DNA of 16,434 nucleotides from Tieghemiomyces parasiticus (GCA_027575765.1 JANBPT010001016.1:1-16434); one strand, 5' to 3'; numbered from the stretch's first letter, positions 1 through 9,060 are shown. Notes: generated by a model from the letters alone, not told the origin. A program made the numbers and translations.

Positions 1-276
1 CATCGGATCGCGTTCAGTGGCCAGCAGTGCCGACATGAGGATGATGGACTCGCACCGGGATACAGAGCTGTAGCCAAGTCACCGGCAGTTGACACTTTAT
101 ATTTGTTTTGTTTTGTAAATTATGTAGACTTGGCTTCTGATCTTTTGTGCTGAAGGCGGCCGGCTTTTTCATGTACGTTAGCGTAAACTCTTGGACTTTA
201 ATATTAAAGGTAATGCAAATGGTTGAAGGCCAAGTGGAGTACGCCAGGATACGAAAGTGCACCGGGTGCATTATCT
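1..276. other. Left-edge spacer, possible 3' end of a plus-strand gene
   Basis: No complete gene is visible. Frame 2 of the plus strand is open from the window edge to a TAG at 71-73 and reads like an ordinary protein tail (about 23 residues, ending HRDTEL). An AT-rich stretch follows at about 92-125. This would fit the last codons of a plus-strand gene converging on the minus-strand gene that ends at 277, but 23 codons are too few to be sure and no family is recognisable. Confidence 0.3.
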
Positions 277-1143
277 TCAGGACTCCAGCCGACGCCTCCG
301 CGGATTCAACAGAATACCCCGAAGGGAACGCAGTTCCGATCGGACCAGAACGGTGGTGTCGGTCGGATCGGTGTAGCCGCCGCCGGGGGTATATCCGGTG
401 TATGCGTAGGTGGAAGCGTAGGCCGATCCAGGGTCGGTACTCCGCGCCGCCGCGTAGGAAACGTCAGCCCTGACCTGTGAGACCTTACGCTTGAAAATGA
501 TCAGTGCATAGTCCTCCGGAGGCTGATCCGCTAATGATTTGGTTTGCAACGTCGCAACGAGATTGGCGCCTTGAGCGACGAGGCGCATGACAGCAGCGGC
601 CAGGGCTGTCGGGAAATTGGTCGCCATTGGTAAGGGTGCCTCACCGACGGGTGGATGGGTAGCCGTCGGTGAGGTCGTGGTTTGGCGGTCCTGCGTAAAC
701 GCGGCCAGAAACTTGGGAGCGGCGGTCTTGGCCTCGGCCTTGGTCGGCAGCGGCTCGGTCGAGGGAATGGGCGCGTGCGGCGGATGAGGAGCGTCGATGC
801 CACACGTGCATGCGTCTTCTACTCCTTTGTCCGTCGGCACCAGCTCGACAGTTCCCTCGGACATGTGCCGACGGTGGTCCGCCAAGAGCTGCCGCCGGTC
901 GGCTAGGGTACGCACCTGGGCGGCGCGCAGCTCCCGAAAGTACACGAGCTGGGCCCGGAGGCGCTCGTATACCGAGATACCGCCGATGGTCAGGCTGACC
1001 AGGACAAGCCACACGGCAAACGCCCGGCGGTAGGTAGTGTGGCGCAGGACGGCATCCAAGGTCCGGTCGGGTACACCACGCCCCCAGCGTAGCGCCAGGA
1101 GGAGGTAAAATTTGGCCGTTTGGGCCAGGGCCGATGTGGACAT
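277..1143 (-). CDS. Single-pass membrane protein with coiled coil, family unknown (weak PEX14-like C-terminus)
   Basis: A 288-residue uninterrupted reading frame on the minus strand. The start ATG sits in a strong eukaryotic context (CACCATGT). Visible parts: an N-terminal stretch with FYLLLALRWGRGVPDR at 12-27; one hydrophobic segment at about 41-59 (AFAVWLVLVSLTIGGISVY), probably a membrane anchor; and a charged helical region at 60-95 likely to form a coiled coil. After these come a Pro/Thr/Ala-rich linker to about 175, a helical patch at 178-205, a Tyr/Gly/Ser-rich patch at 235-262, and a terminal VRSELRSLRGILLN (267-280) followed by RRRR. The terminal motif resembles the SEIxSLKGLLLNRRQFP-type segment of the peroxisomal docking protein PEX14. 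The conserved PEX14 N-terminal domain is absent and I find no upstream exon for it, so a peroxisomal role is only a hypothesis. Codon use resembles the neighbouring genes, so I regard it as real. No introns are needed. Confidence 0.62.
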   Translation of the reverse strand: MSTSALAQTAKFYLLLALRWGRGVPDRTLDAVLRHTTYRRAFAVWLVLVSLTIGGISVYERLRAQLVYFRELRAAQVRTLADRRQLLADHRRHMSEGTVELVPTDKGVEDACTCGIDAPHPPHAPIPSTEPLPTKAEAKTAAPKFLAAFTQDRQTTTSPTATHPPVGEAPLPMATNFPTALAAAVMRLVAQGANLVATLQTKSLADQPPEDYALIIFKRKVSQVRADVSYAAARSTDPGSAYASTYAYTGYTPGGGYTDPTDTTVLVRSELRSLRGILLNPRRRRLES

Positions 1144-2521
1144 GGTGCGAATGGCCTATGGTGATGGGCGGGCGTGGCAGAGCAAGGCTACGAGGGGGAG
1201 GGAGCTGGACCGCGTAGCCGCGGCGATGTGAAGAAACTCAAGCAGACGTTGCAAGGGTGCGGAATGGGCAATGTCAGCACGGCAGGTAAGGTGGATAAGG
1301 AGTGGCCGGCTTCAAGAGGTTCGCCATGGTGTGTCTAGGGGGGAGAGGTACACGGAGGGGATGTGGCCGAAACCTGGGAAGCGTGGGGAAGACCTCAGCT
1401 GGCAGGTGACAGATGTGACTTTCAACCGTCGGTGCAGATGGGATATGAGGGCCCGCCTGGGTATGAAACCTGGCTTTTTAAAAGGGTCGGATATGCACAT
1501 GTCTACTAGGTCCAGTTACCGTGGTGGTTCCTATTGCCAGGCGTCAACCTAGATGCATGGCCCGCCCACTCATTCCAGCAGGTAGTCGAGCTGTGGGTAA
1601 CCAGGGGCACGACATCAAGTATGCGCAGGAGTTGCCGGCCTCTCTAGTTGCTGCAGCCCTAATGAGCCTGGCATGCGCTAGCCTGCCGTGGCGTGGGAGG
1701 CATAGCCGCGTGGTGGGGCTGGCAGCCTCCCCCTCCCCACTTCAACCTCTACCACGTCGAACCTAAATGGGCCGCTTGTCGTCGCGCTGGTTGGGTTTGA
1801 GCTGCCGGCACTCGCCTTCGTAGCCCTGCGTCGTGCATCCGGCAGACCGTATGTGGGGAGTAGAAGGCAGCCGCCGCTGGGGAGTCTGCGGAACAGCTGG
1901 GCATGTATGGCCCGGCCCAGCACGGCAGTACAACTATACCGCCAAGGCCGCGGGGGCGTACACCTGGGCCACTAGCCGTGGCCCAAGCGACAGGCAGCCC
2001 GGCGGCTGACCGATTTCCGCGCTGCACCTGACGTCGACTTCCTGACGCTTTCCACGCCCAGTATCTCTGGCCCCACAGTGTCCCACTCCGCCGCGCAGTG
2101 GACTGTACGCCCGGGGCCTTTCGCACTACACTTCGCCCCGCCCCCGCCTCCCCACTCTATATCCCCAACTGTTTGGCGGATCGTTACACCCCTCACGTAG
2201 CCACGGTGGCTCGACGCGCCCGGTGCCCCCCGGCCGCACCCGCCTCACGCGCCTCACCCCCCTCCCCTTACTCCACCTGACTGCCCGGCCTCGACTTATT
2301 TCTCCTTCCCTCAGTTTTCTTTGCCGAGCAATCTCTTCCCGCATCGGTTTCCCCTCTCCGCTTGTCGCTCATACCCACTAGCCTGCGCTGCCCCTAGCCG
2401 CCGTCTTCGCTACTGCCCGAGTTCCAAGCACCCACTGCCCCACCTGCCACTTAGCACGCCGTGTAGGTCCTAGCAGCCCCTGCAACTCCGCCCGTATCTA
2501 CTGCCACCCTCCCCGCGCGCC
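1144..2521. other. Divergent intergenic region between the minus-strand membrane-protein gene and the TFG-like gene
   Basis: About 1.4 kb with no convincing coding region; open frames on both strands are short, lack recognisable domains and change composition along their length. It must hold both divergent promoters. From about 2095 to 2520 the plus strand becomes strongly C/T-rich, as in the leaders of other genes here, and probably forms the promoter and 5' leader of the plus-strand gene. A weak TATA-like CTATAT lies near 2157-2162. No canonical TATA box is obvious for the minus-strand gene. Confidence 0.5.
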
Positions 2522-5488
2522 ATGAATCGCCGCTCCGCCGACAACTCGTCGGCCCGCCCAGAACTTGTCCAGGTGAAATGTAAGTCCGACGCGCCGTATG
2601 CCTTGAGCGCTTATTGGCTGAGTCTGCCCATTACCAGCCATAAAGCCCGACAAGCGAGGTGCCGAATAGCTCTCTCCAGCCGGGTACGGCCCTCGGCTAG
2701 AGAAGTACACTTAGCTATCAGGAAGCCAGGCTGACCCTTTATCACCCATACCCTGCCTAAATTCCACCAGGTCGATGCGGTAGCGATATCCGGCGCTTCG
2801 CCTACAATCCCGAGAAGAAGTACGACGGTCTCGTGCGGTTGCTCTTTCGCGAATTCCAGTCCAAATTGTCGCCCACCGCCGAGCACCTTAAGCTCCGCTA
2901 CACGGACGACGGTATGTGATTTAGGCCGTCATTTGCATGGCAAACTTTCTATAATAGCACTGGAGGGAGTTTGGCCGTAGTGAAGCAAGCTTGGGATTGC
3001 GGTACGGACCCAGTCGTCACCCATTTTAGATGCAAGCAGAAACCTAATCATATCGGCTGCCTTACCCCCCCTCCCCCATATTCATCAATCTCCAGAGGGC
3101 GACTTGGTCTGCCTTGACACCGACGCTGACCTACAGCGCGCCCTCGCTCTGAGCCCGACCTACCTAAAACTCCGGATCTACGACACGCTGCGTATCCCGC
3201 CCCCGGACGACAACGGGGATCCCTACGACCAGGTGGTACACCACGCCCGTCAGATGACGGCCGGCAGCGAAGCCGTTGGCGCCCTACGCAGCTACCTGGC
3301 CTTTGTGATGCGACGCTTCGAGCTTATCCTGAACGAACTGCCTCCAACCCGTGATGTCGCCCAAAAAGCGCAACCGACCGGTACTGGTAGCATCAACCTG
3401 AGAGACGATGCTACCAATGCTCGCCAGGGCGCCTCTGCCCGCGCCCCAACGGGACCCTCGCGCCGTCCGCACCAAATGTCTGACGTTGGTGAGCTGTTTG
3501 ACACCCCGGCCCATAGCCGCCGCGAAACGGGTACCGGCGCTACTTACGCCGCCAGTGGCTTACCCTACCAGTCGCAGCAGCAGCACCTTCCACCGCTGCC
3601 CCCACCGCCGCCCGCACGCCCCCAGGCCGGAAAATTGTCGCAGGTCCACCCCCAGTCTCAGCCACCGCAGCATCAGAGCTATCAGGCGCAGACCCAGACC
3701 CAGACCTACCAGCCCCAGGCCCAATCGTCACCACCCCCGCCGCCCACGCGTCATACAGCCGGGAAGTCGTCGCAGGCCCCACCAGCCCAGACCTACCTGA
3801 CCTCTGCCCAACAGACGGCCTTCCAGCCCCAGGCCCAGCCGTCACCTCCCATGGCGGAACCCGCTTACGGGCGTGTTTCCGCCCGCCCGTCGCACACGGC
3901 GGTCGCCGCTAAACCGTCGGTCTATCAAGAGGAGCCGTCCTACTTTGAACAGTCCACGGTTGATCCGCTGCATGCACGCGACAGCGAATCCATGGCGGAC
4001 CTCCGCATCCCTGAGGGCCACTACGAGTCGGCACCCCAACAACCGCCACAGGAGCGGTCCACCCAACAGCGCTACCAGCGCCAGACCTCCACCTCCCCAG
4101 AGGCTCAACGTGGTTACGACCAATCCGAGGTGGCCACCACCTACCATTCCTATAACCCGACGGGCCTGACCTCGCCCATTTACCAGCCGGATGGCGGAGC
4201 GCAGGCCAGTTCATCGCCATCACCGCCCGCTCCCGTCCCGGTCCCCGGGGAAACCAAGGCGCAGCAGGCCCCGGGGGGCTACCCGGCCATGGACTCCCGC
4301 TTTACCACCTTCAACGCTAAGGAGACCCGCCTCGAAGGCAACCGCAAGAGTCGTACTTCGGTCGACTTCAGCGCTTCGCAGCCGTCCGGGCCCTCCGGCG
4401 AACCATCTAAACAACGCCGCACCTCGGGAAGTCACATCGACTCGCACCAGCAATCCAGCACCTCTGTTTCGGGAGGCTACGGTGAACAGACCTCGCCACG
4501 GAATAAGCCCTACGACGGCACCGGTTACCACCCGGCAGCCTATCCTAACCACGTGGAGCCTGTCGAGGACTCCCGCGGGGCGGGCCAACGTCACTCCACA
4601 GGAATGGCCTACGGCTCCGCCTTCACCGCCACCTCGTCTGAATACGCTTCGGGCGCGCGGGCGGGCTCCACCAGTCCCCGGGGGCGCCCACGCACTCAGG
4701 TCGCCGAACCCCCGGGCGCCACCCGCAAGAAGACGCCCAAGGAACCCCCGCCGGTGCCCAACCGGCCCGGCACGATTGCAGGATCCGCCAATCGCCACAC
4801 CGTTCCGCCTAAGGACGCCACTAAGGGTACTAAGATCAAGCAACAGCAGTCCCAGACCCAGCCACAGCAGCCAACCAACATGCGGCCCTCTCGAACTTCA
4901 GATGGCAGCGGCGACCACACATCCGCCGGCAACAATTTTCAGAACCCCTCTGGTTATCCTTCAGCCGAAACCCATCCCGATCCCACCCGCCCTGTGGGTA
5001 CTACGGGCCAGCCCACCACCATGAATGGCGGCGGTAGCCGGCATCAACCGCCGCCCCCGCCCCCACCGCCGCATGGCGGGCACAGCACGTCAACTACCCC
5101 AGGCGTCGGCCAGCTCGGCTCGCAGCCCACCGGCACTGCCGCGTCCTCCCAGCCGGAATCCCATTCGCACTCACAACAGCAGCAGCAGTCGTCGGCAGCG
5201 ACGGCGGGGCGTGGCCAGTATCAGCAACCGCCGCCCCCGCCGCCCCCCATGGGTCGCCGTAGTAGCAGCGGAATGGTAGCTGCTGATTTGTCGGCGACAG
5301 CCACCATGGGTGGTAGTGGTCTACCGCCCCAGATGATGCCACCACCCCAGCACCCGTCGTACACCCCGCATGGAGTACCTCAGCCGCCGCCGCCTTTTGG
5401 CGCGCCCGTCCCCGGCTTCCACCAGTCCCCCGGTGGTAGCTATTTTTACCCGCAGCAGGGGCCGTATGGCGCCGGATACGGATACTAA
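2522..5488 (+). CDS. TFG: TFG-like protein: PB1 domain, short coiled coil, long Pro/Gln-rich tail (three exons)
   Basis: Spliced as 2522-2579, 2771-2911 and 3096-5488, giving 863 residues in one frame. Exons 1-3 together rebuild a PB1 domain at about residues 16-98: strand 1 VQVKCRCGS with the basic Lys19, then DIRRFAYN, a helix YDGLVRLLFREFQSKL, and an acidic OPCA motif TDDEGDLVCLDTDADL. Having both the Lys and the OPCA motif makes it a two-faced PB1 able to polymerise head to tail. A predicted helix at about 124-149 (LRSYLAFVMRRFELILNELPP) matches in place and pattern the coiled coil that follows PB1 in metazoan TFG. Residues 150-863 are Pro/Gln/Ser/Gly-rich with several polyproline runs (near 232-239, 279-283, 717-725, 779-786) and a Tyr/Gly-rich end. 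Known TFG assembles into rings and organises ER exit sites and COPII vesicles; the same job here is inference. Metazoan TFG is about 400 residues, so the tail is roughly twice as long. Another PB1 scaffold family is the alternative. Confidence 0.8.
2580..2770 (+). other. Intron 1 of the TFG-like gene
   Basis: Phase-1 intron of 191 nt with donor GTAAGT at 2580 and acceptor CACCAG ending at 2770. A branch-like GCCTAAA lies about 15 nt before the acceptor. Removing it joins AAA T to GT CGA TGC, giving VQVK-C-RCGS, the continuous first strand of the PB1 domain. The intron itself carries in-frame stops. Confidence 0.82.
2912..3095 (+). other. Intron 2 of the TFG-like gene
   Basis: Phase-1 intron of 184 nt, donor GTATGT at 2912, acceptor CTCCAG ending at 3095 behind a C-rich tract at 3062-3077. 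Splicing turns G plus AG into a Glu codon and joins RYTDD to EGDLVCLDTD, which restores the PB1 OPCA motif. A possible branch site is CCTAAT near 3042-3047. Confidence 0.85.
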
Positions 5489-5671
5489 TACCGGACTCAG
5501 CGCGGCCACTTTATCTTCATTACGCTCGTAAAAGGCTGTCCAACCTCATTACCTTGTTTAATTGATTTCGTTGAAAGTTCTTTGCATCCAGTTGTCGCTC
5601 GATACCTCTGAACTTTGAAATCGTGTTCAAATCTGTAGGATTATTCTTTCAGTACATTGTTTCTCCGTATG

Positions 5672-5677
5672 AATAAA
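5672..5677 (+). terminator. Poly(A) signal AATAAA of the TFG-like gene
   Basis: A canonical AATAAA about 185 nt after the TAA of the TFG-like gene, in an AT-rich stretch and followed by a T-run at 5701-5709. Sequence order and spacing fit a 3' end formation site. Confidence 0.6.
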
Positions 5678-6458
5678 CCTTAACACAATTGACCTCCTAG
5701 TTGTTTTTTCCGTTCAAGCTGATATTGTGATTCTGCAAGCACTTAGATCGATATCGGAGGCATGCTACGTAAAATAGAGCCCTTCCTGTACTGGGCGAGT
5801 GGCGTGTATAAGCCAACGACGTCGAGAATGCAGCTTGGCGGCACTAGAGGGGGGGGGTTATTTATCATGTGGCGTAATTGCGATCGGCCACGATGGCTTT
5901 TGGCTTAATGTGGGTTATTGCGACTGCGCCCAGTCTTCTCAGGCCAATTCGCGTTGTCATTGGGTGAAGGAACGCCAGAGCTGTGTACGCCGTAAGCTAG
6001 AAACTAAAATTGCAGGATACCCCAACGTTGTGGCGTTCCTCCTCCTCCCTCCCCCTCGCCGTTGTTGGATCCCTCCAGTTACTGGGAAGTGACGGAATCC
6101 GTCCTGGAACCCTATCGTTCCTAGCGTTCTCCACATGTGGCGGAGGAAGAGGGACCTCGGCGTCAAGGCCTTCCCCCGTCCCTTTGTCATACAGTTCGCT
6201 AAGGTATTGGCTCCCTGGATATACCCTACCAATTGCACACAGTTCCCTACGCCCGCCCGTACAGGACAACATGATAAGGTTCCGAGGGCGCAGTGGCCTG
6301 TCCAGTAACCTAACCCCCTCCCCCTTCGACTATGACATGGCATGTATTCGCCCCGCCCTCCAAGGTACACATGTCCTGGGCCTACCCCCCCTCGAAGAGA
6401 GGTGCATTTGTGGGAGGGAGAGCAGCAGGGATGCGTCCCGAAGCCCCCTCCGGCAATC

Positions 6459-6465
6459 TATAAAA
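6459..6465 (+). promoter_or_regulatory. TATA box of the short double-psi beta-barrel gene
   Basis: TATAAAA followed by GG, a textbook TATA box, about 200 nt upstream of the ATG at 6668. A transcript starting near 6490-6500 would have a leader of about 170 nt that is strikingly C/T-rich. Confidence 0.6.
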
Positions 6466-6667
6466 GGACGAGGGATCTCCAGCCAGACTATAGCCCATAT
6501 CCTATTGACTTAACTTACTTTGAGCTCCACAGTCCTACTTTTTGTTCCCGAATACCGCTATTATTCCCCTTGATTTCATCTATTTATTCGTACCCTGCCC
6601 CCTCTCCCATTCGAAGTATTATTTGTATACCTAGTTTTTTTTTTCCCTCCCCACCCACTCTCGCATA

Positions 6668-7168
6668 ATGGTGTCCTTTAGCAACTCCCTTCTTTTCCTC
6701 GGGGCCGGTGCCGCCACCATCGTCATTAACGCCGGTACCGCCGCTGCCTCCCCCGGACCCAACATGGAACCGCCGTCGCCGCCCTCCTACCGGCGGTCCG
6801 CCCAACCCGTCTACCAGCGCTCCCCGCAAGACTCCTCCTCGAGTGACGTGGGCGAAGAGTTCACCGGTGACGGAACCTACTACAGTCCCTCGGTCGGGAC
6901 GGGAGCCTGCGGTTGGGACAACACCGATGAGGAATTTGTCGCCGCCCTGAACGCCGATCAATTCGGCAGTCCGGCTAACCCGAACGCCAGTCCGTTCTGT
7001 GGTCGCAATATCACCGTAACGGGTCCTAAGGGCTCGGTCAATGCCACCATCGTCGATAAGTGCCCCGTGTGCCACCAGGGCGATATCGATTTGAGTCCCA
7101 CTGCGTTCGACCAGATTGCCGACCAGGCTGAGGGGCGTGTCCCCATTAGCTGGACCTTTGTAGACTAA
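6668..7168 (+). CDS. Secreted double-psi beta-barrel protein (RlpA-like / expansin-like), short form
   Basis: 166 residues without introns. Residues 1-27 form a signal peptide (hydrophobic core LLFLGAGAATIVI, probable cut after TAAA). A Pro/Ser/Arg-rich linker covers about 28-65. The double-psi beta-barrel domain fills 66-166: GDGTYY, CGW at 81-83, ALNADQFGS, FCG at 110-112, ITVTGPKG, VDKCPVC at 129-135, GDIDLSPTAFDQIA, and a terminal GRVPISWTFVD. Four Cys (81, 111, 132, 135) would give two disulfides, usual for fungal RlpA-like/barwin-like secreted proteins. The Asp of DIDLSP is the residue corresponding to the conserved acidic site of the fold. Possible N-glycosylation sites are at 106, 114 and 125. 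Family members are secreted wall-associated or effector-like proteins, many without proven enzyme activity; the exact role is unknown. It faces the larger paralogue at 7915-9060 tail to tail. Confidence 0.87.
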   Translation: MVSFSNSLLFLGAGAATIVINAGTAAASPGPNMEPPSPPSYRRSAQPVYQRSPQDSSSSDVGEEFTGDGTYYSPSVGTGACGWDNTDEEFVAALNADQFGSPANPNASPFCGRNITVTGPKGSVNATIVDKCPVCHQGDIDLSPTAFDQIADQAEGRVPISWTFVD

Positions 7169-7914
7169 GCCCCCGCCCCTTCCCATATAACCGCGATTGG
7201 AAAGGTGGCCCGGTAAATTCGCCTCGAAATTTTGTAGACTATAGACCAACCTCTTCATTACCACTTAAACTCTACCTAGTATTCGCTAGTATTTATCACA
7301 TATAGTATCACTCGTGATTTTTAGTCATTCAGTTTCTACGTAGTAAAGCTTTACTATAAAACAATCAAGACGTCGTAATTTTGTGATATGTCGAATGTTA
7401 TTCAGCCTTATTTTTTTGCATGAAGGATACCATGCTAAAATATCAACTTGTAAAGATCGTAGGGTAAAAAATATACATACATCATGATACACGGTGACTA
7501 TTTAGCAGATAAGTGCCATAATGGACTCGGGGGCATATGGGGGGTATGGGAGATTTTATTGAACAGTCTACATTGTCACGAGTAGGAAGAAATGGTGAAA
7601 GGCTCTCAAAAGCGGAGCACTTCCTGACTCTTAAACCACACTAGTTCCACAGGAAGAACGAACCTGATCCGAGAGGTAGAGGAGGGGCTTCGTACGTTGT
7701 AGGTCATGATGAATCGTCGTTGCACATAAAAGATCATTTTCTTTGCCGACAAATCAAAAAAAAAACTCAGACAGGAGGATTGCGCTGTAGAGAAAAACAA
7801 AAAGGGGGTTGGGGGGGAATGATTGGAGGGTGGGGAAACGGCACATAGCGCGCTATGCCGTCTAGTTCTCTTGCGACTACAATTCCGTGGGTGACAAAGG
7901 CTAAGGCGCGAAAC
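7169..7914. other. Convergent 3' spacer between the two DPBB genes
   Basis: An AT-rich stretch of 746 nt, especially 7200-7560, holding the 3' UTRs of both genes. No gene is seen. A TTTATT at 7555-7560 is AATAAA on the minus strand, 355 nt beyond the stop of the minus-strand gene. No canonical AATAAA is found for the plus-strand gene. A run of A (7757-7765) and a G-rich run near 7804-7818 are the only other marked features. Confidence 0.55.
7555..7560 (-). terminator. Candidate poly(A) signal for the long DPBB gene
   Basis: Reads AATAAA on the minus strand, 355 nt downstream of the TGA at 7915-7917, in AT-rich DNA. The distance is long for a compact fungal gene, so this is only a candidate. 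Confidence 0.3.
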
Positions 7915-9060
7915 TCACACAAACTGCCAAGAAACGTTGGTGCGACCGATATTCCTGTCGCCAATGACTTGGTCATAGAGTACGGGACTCAGGTCAATAT
8001 CATCCACCTTGCACCCCATGCATGTATCATCGACAACCGCCCGGGCGGTACCCTTAGGACCAGTGATCTCGACCATCTGCCCGCACACGGGGTCGTGGTT
8101 GGGATTCACCACGTTCGGGCCGCGGCGCAGGATACTCAGCGCCACGTGGGGGATACTGTGGTCAATAACGTTGCCGCAGGAACCGTAGCCCTGGTCGTCG
8201 TAAAAGGTGCCATCGCCGCTGAACAGTTGGCCGGAGGCGGGCTGGGCGGCCGGGGTGGGGGGGTCAACTGGGGTGACGGCGGGTTCCACGACCGGATCGA
8301 GGATAGGGGCGATGGGCGCGGCAGCAGGAGCGGCGGGGGCCACGACTGGCTCCGGCCTCGGTTCCGGTTTCGGCAACGACTGCGGCTGGGGTTTCTCGGG
8401 TTGAGTCTTAACGGGCGTTTTCAAAGAGGTAGTAGTGGGCTTGAGCAGCTCGGAAACGACGGGGTTCACCATTTTAGGGGGCAGCGGGGCTACAGAGGCC
8501 GGTTTTTTCGGGGTCGGCGGCGACGTGGCAAGGGGGGTCAGAATTTCCTTAGCGCGGGGGGACATACTCTCGCGGGGTCCCTTGCGGAAGCGACCCATCA
8601 GACGGTCGCGGTTGCGGCGGAGTCGGTGGTCGCGACGTAGGGCCGCCTGTCGACGGCTGGCGGAGCGGCCAATGGTGGGGGCGACGAGATCGTCGAACCG
8701 GCTAGTTTTACCACGGCCGCCACCACCGCCAGTCACTTCCATATCACGATACATCAGCCGCATGTACTTGCGCACCAAGGCCCGGATGTGGTCCTTGTCC
8801 TGGGTAGCGGAGGAGCTCGAGCGGTAACGCTTAGGAGCCAGCGCCAGGGGCTTCGAGTTGGTGGACCGGGCTTTGGTCGAGTAGCCATACGGGTCATGTT
8901 TACGGGCCACCGGGCGTAGGTACTCGTAAGGACCTGTGTTCCCTGAACGAGAAAATTCGTCGCTGGATAAGGCGTTAGAGTAAGGCGTGAGACGAGCCTG
9001 GGAAGGAAGGACCAGAAGACCCAGGGTGAGTACGCAGAGCTTGGAAATGGAACCGGCCAT
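7915..9060 (-). CDS. Secreted double-psi beta-barrel protein (RlpA-like) with long basic, proline-rich stalk
   Basis: 381 residues. The start at 9060 is the first ATG in frame (context AACAATGG) and opens directly into a signal peptide, MAGSISKLCVLTLGLLVLPS, with a probable cut after QA22. Region 23-110 is Ser/Arg/Tyr-rich. A glycine run (111-115) precedes a strongly basic stretch at about 136-163 (RRDHRLRRNRDRLMGRFRKG). A Pro/Lys/Thr/Ala-rich stalk with PKP and PEP repeats fills 175-275. The double-psi beta-barrel domain is C-terminal at 279-381: SGDGTFY, CG at 295-296, HVALS, PVCGQ, VEITGPKGTARAVVDDTC, MGC, DDIDLSP, and a final VSWQFV. Cys 295, 326, 347 and 350 match the four of the short paralogue at 6668-7168. 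The stalk may anchor or display the domain in the cell wall, and the basic cluster could be a Kex2-type processing or polyanion-binding region; both are inference. No intron is needed. Confidence 0.86.
   Translation of the reverse strand: MAGSISKLCVLTLGLLVLPSQARLTPYSNALSSDEFSRSGNTGPYEYLRPVARKHDPYGYSTKARSTNSKPLALAPKRYRSSSSATQDKDHIRALVRKYMRLMYRDMEVTGGGGGRGKTSRFDDLVAPTIGRSASRRQAALRRDHRLRRNRDRLMGRFRKGPRESMSPRAKEILTPLATSPPTPKKPASVAPLPPKMVNPVVSELLKPTTTSLKTPVKTQPEKPQPQSLPKPEPRPEPVVAPAAPAAAPIAPILDPVVEPAVTPVDPPTPAAQPASGQLFSGDGTFYDDQGYGSCGNVIDHSIPHVALSILRRGPNVVNPNHDPVCGQMVEITGPKGTARAVVDDTCMGCKVDDIDLSPVLYDQVIGDRNIGRTNVSWQFV

Larger units (their letters stand above)
5489..6667. other. Intergenic: 3' UTR of the TFG-like gene, then promoter and leader of the short DPBB gene
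   Basis: About 1.2 kb with no supported gene. The left part (to about 5720) is an AT-rich 3' UTR with AATAAA. A run of nine G lies at 5849-5857. The right end holds a TATA box at 6459-6465 and, from about 6530, a C/T-rich leader ending just before the ATG at 6668. Open frames in 5800-6510 on both strands overlap each other and show no domain. Confidence 0.55.

Noticed and set aside
4191..5024. Long plus-strand frame (277 codons) and a minus-strand frame at 4220-4843 inside the TFG-like gene.
   Set aside because: Arg/Pro-rich shadows of a GC-rich, low-complexity coding exon in other frames; the PB1-connected frame explains the region.
6179..6238. Minus-strand peptide with a YIxxxNxLAxxxTKG pattern, reminiscent of the end of Copia-type RNase H.
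   Set aside because: The neighbouring conserved residues of that domain are missing, the usual LAD is LAN, no other pol motif or long terminal repeat is nearby, and the frame overlaps other chance frames. Treated as coincidence.
7706..7712. ATGATGA, a possible C box of a C/D snoRNA.
   Set aside because: No CTGA D box or terminal stem at suitable distance downstream.
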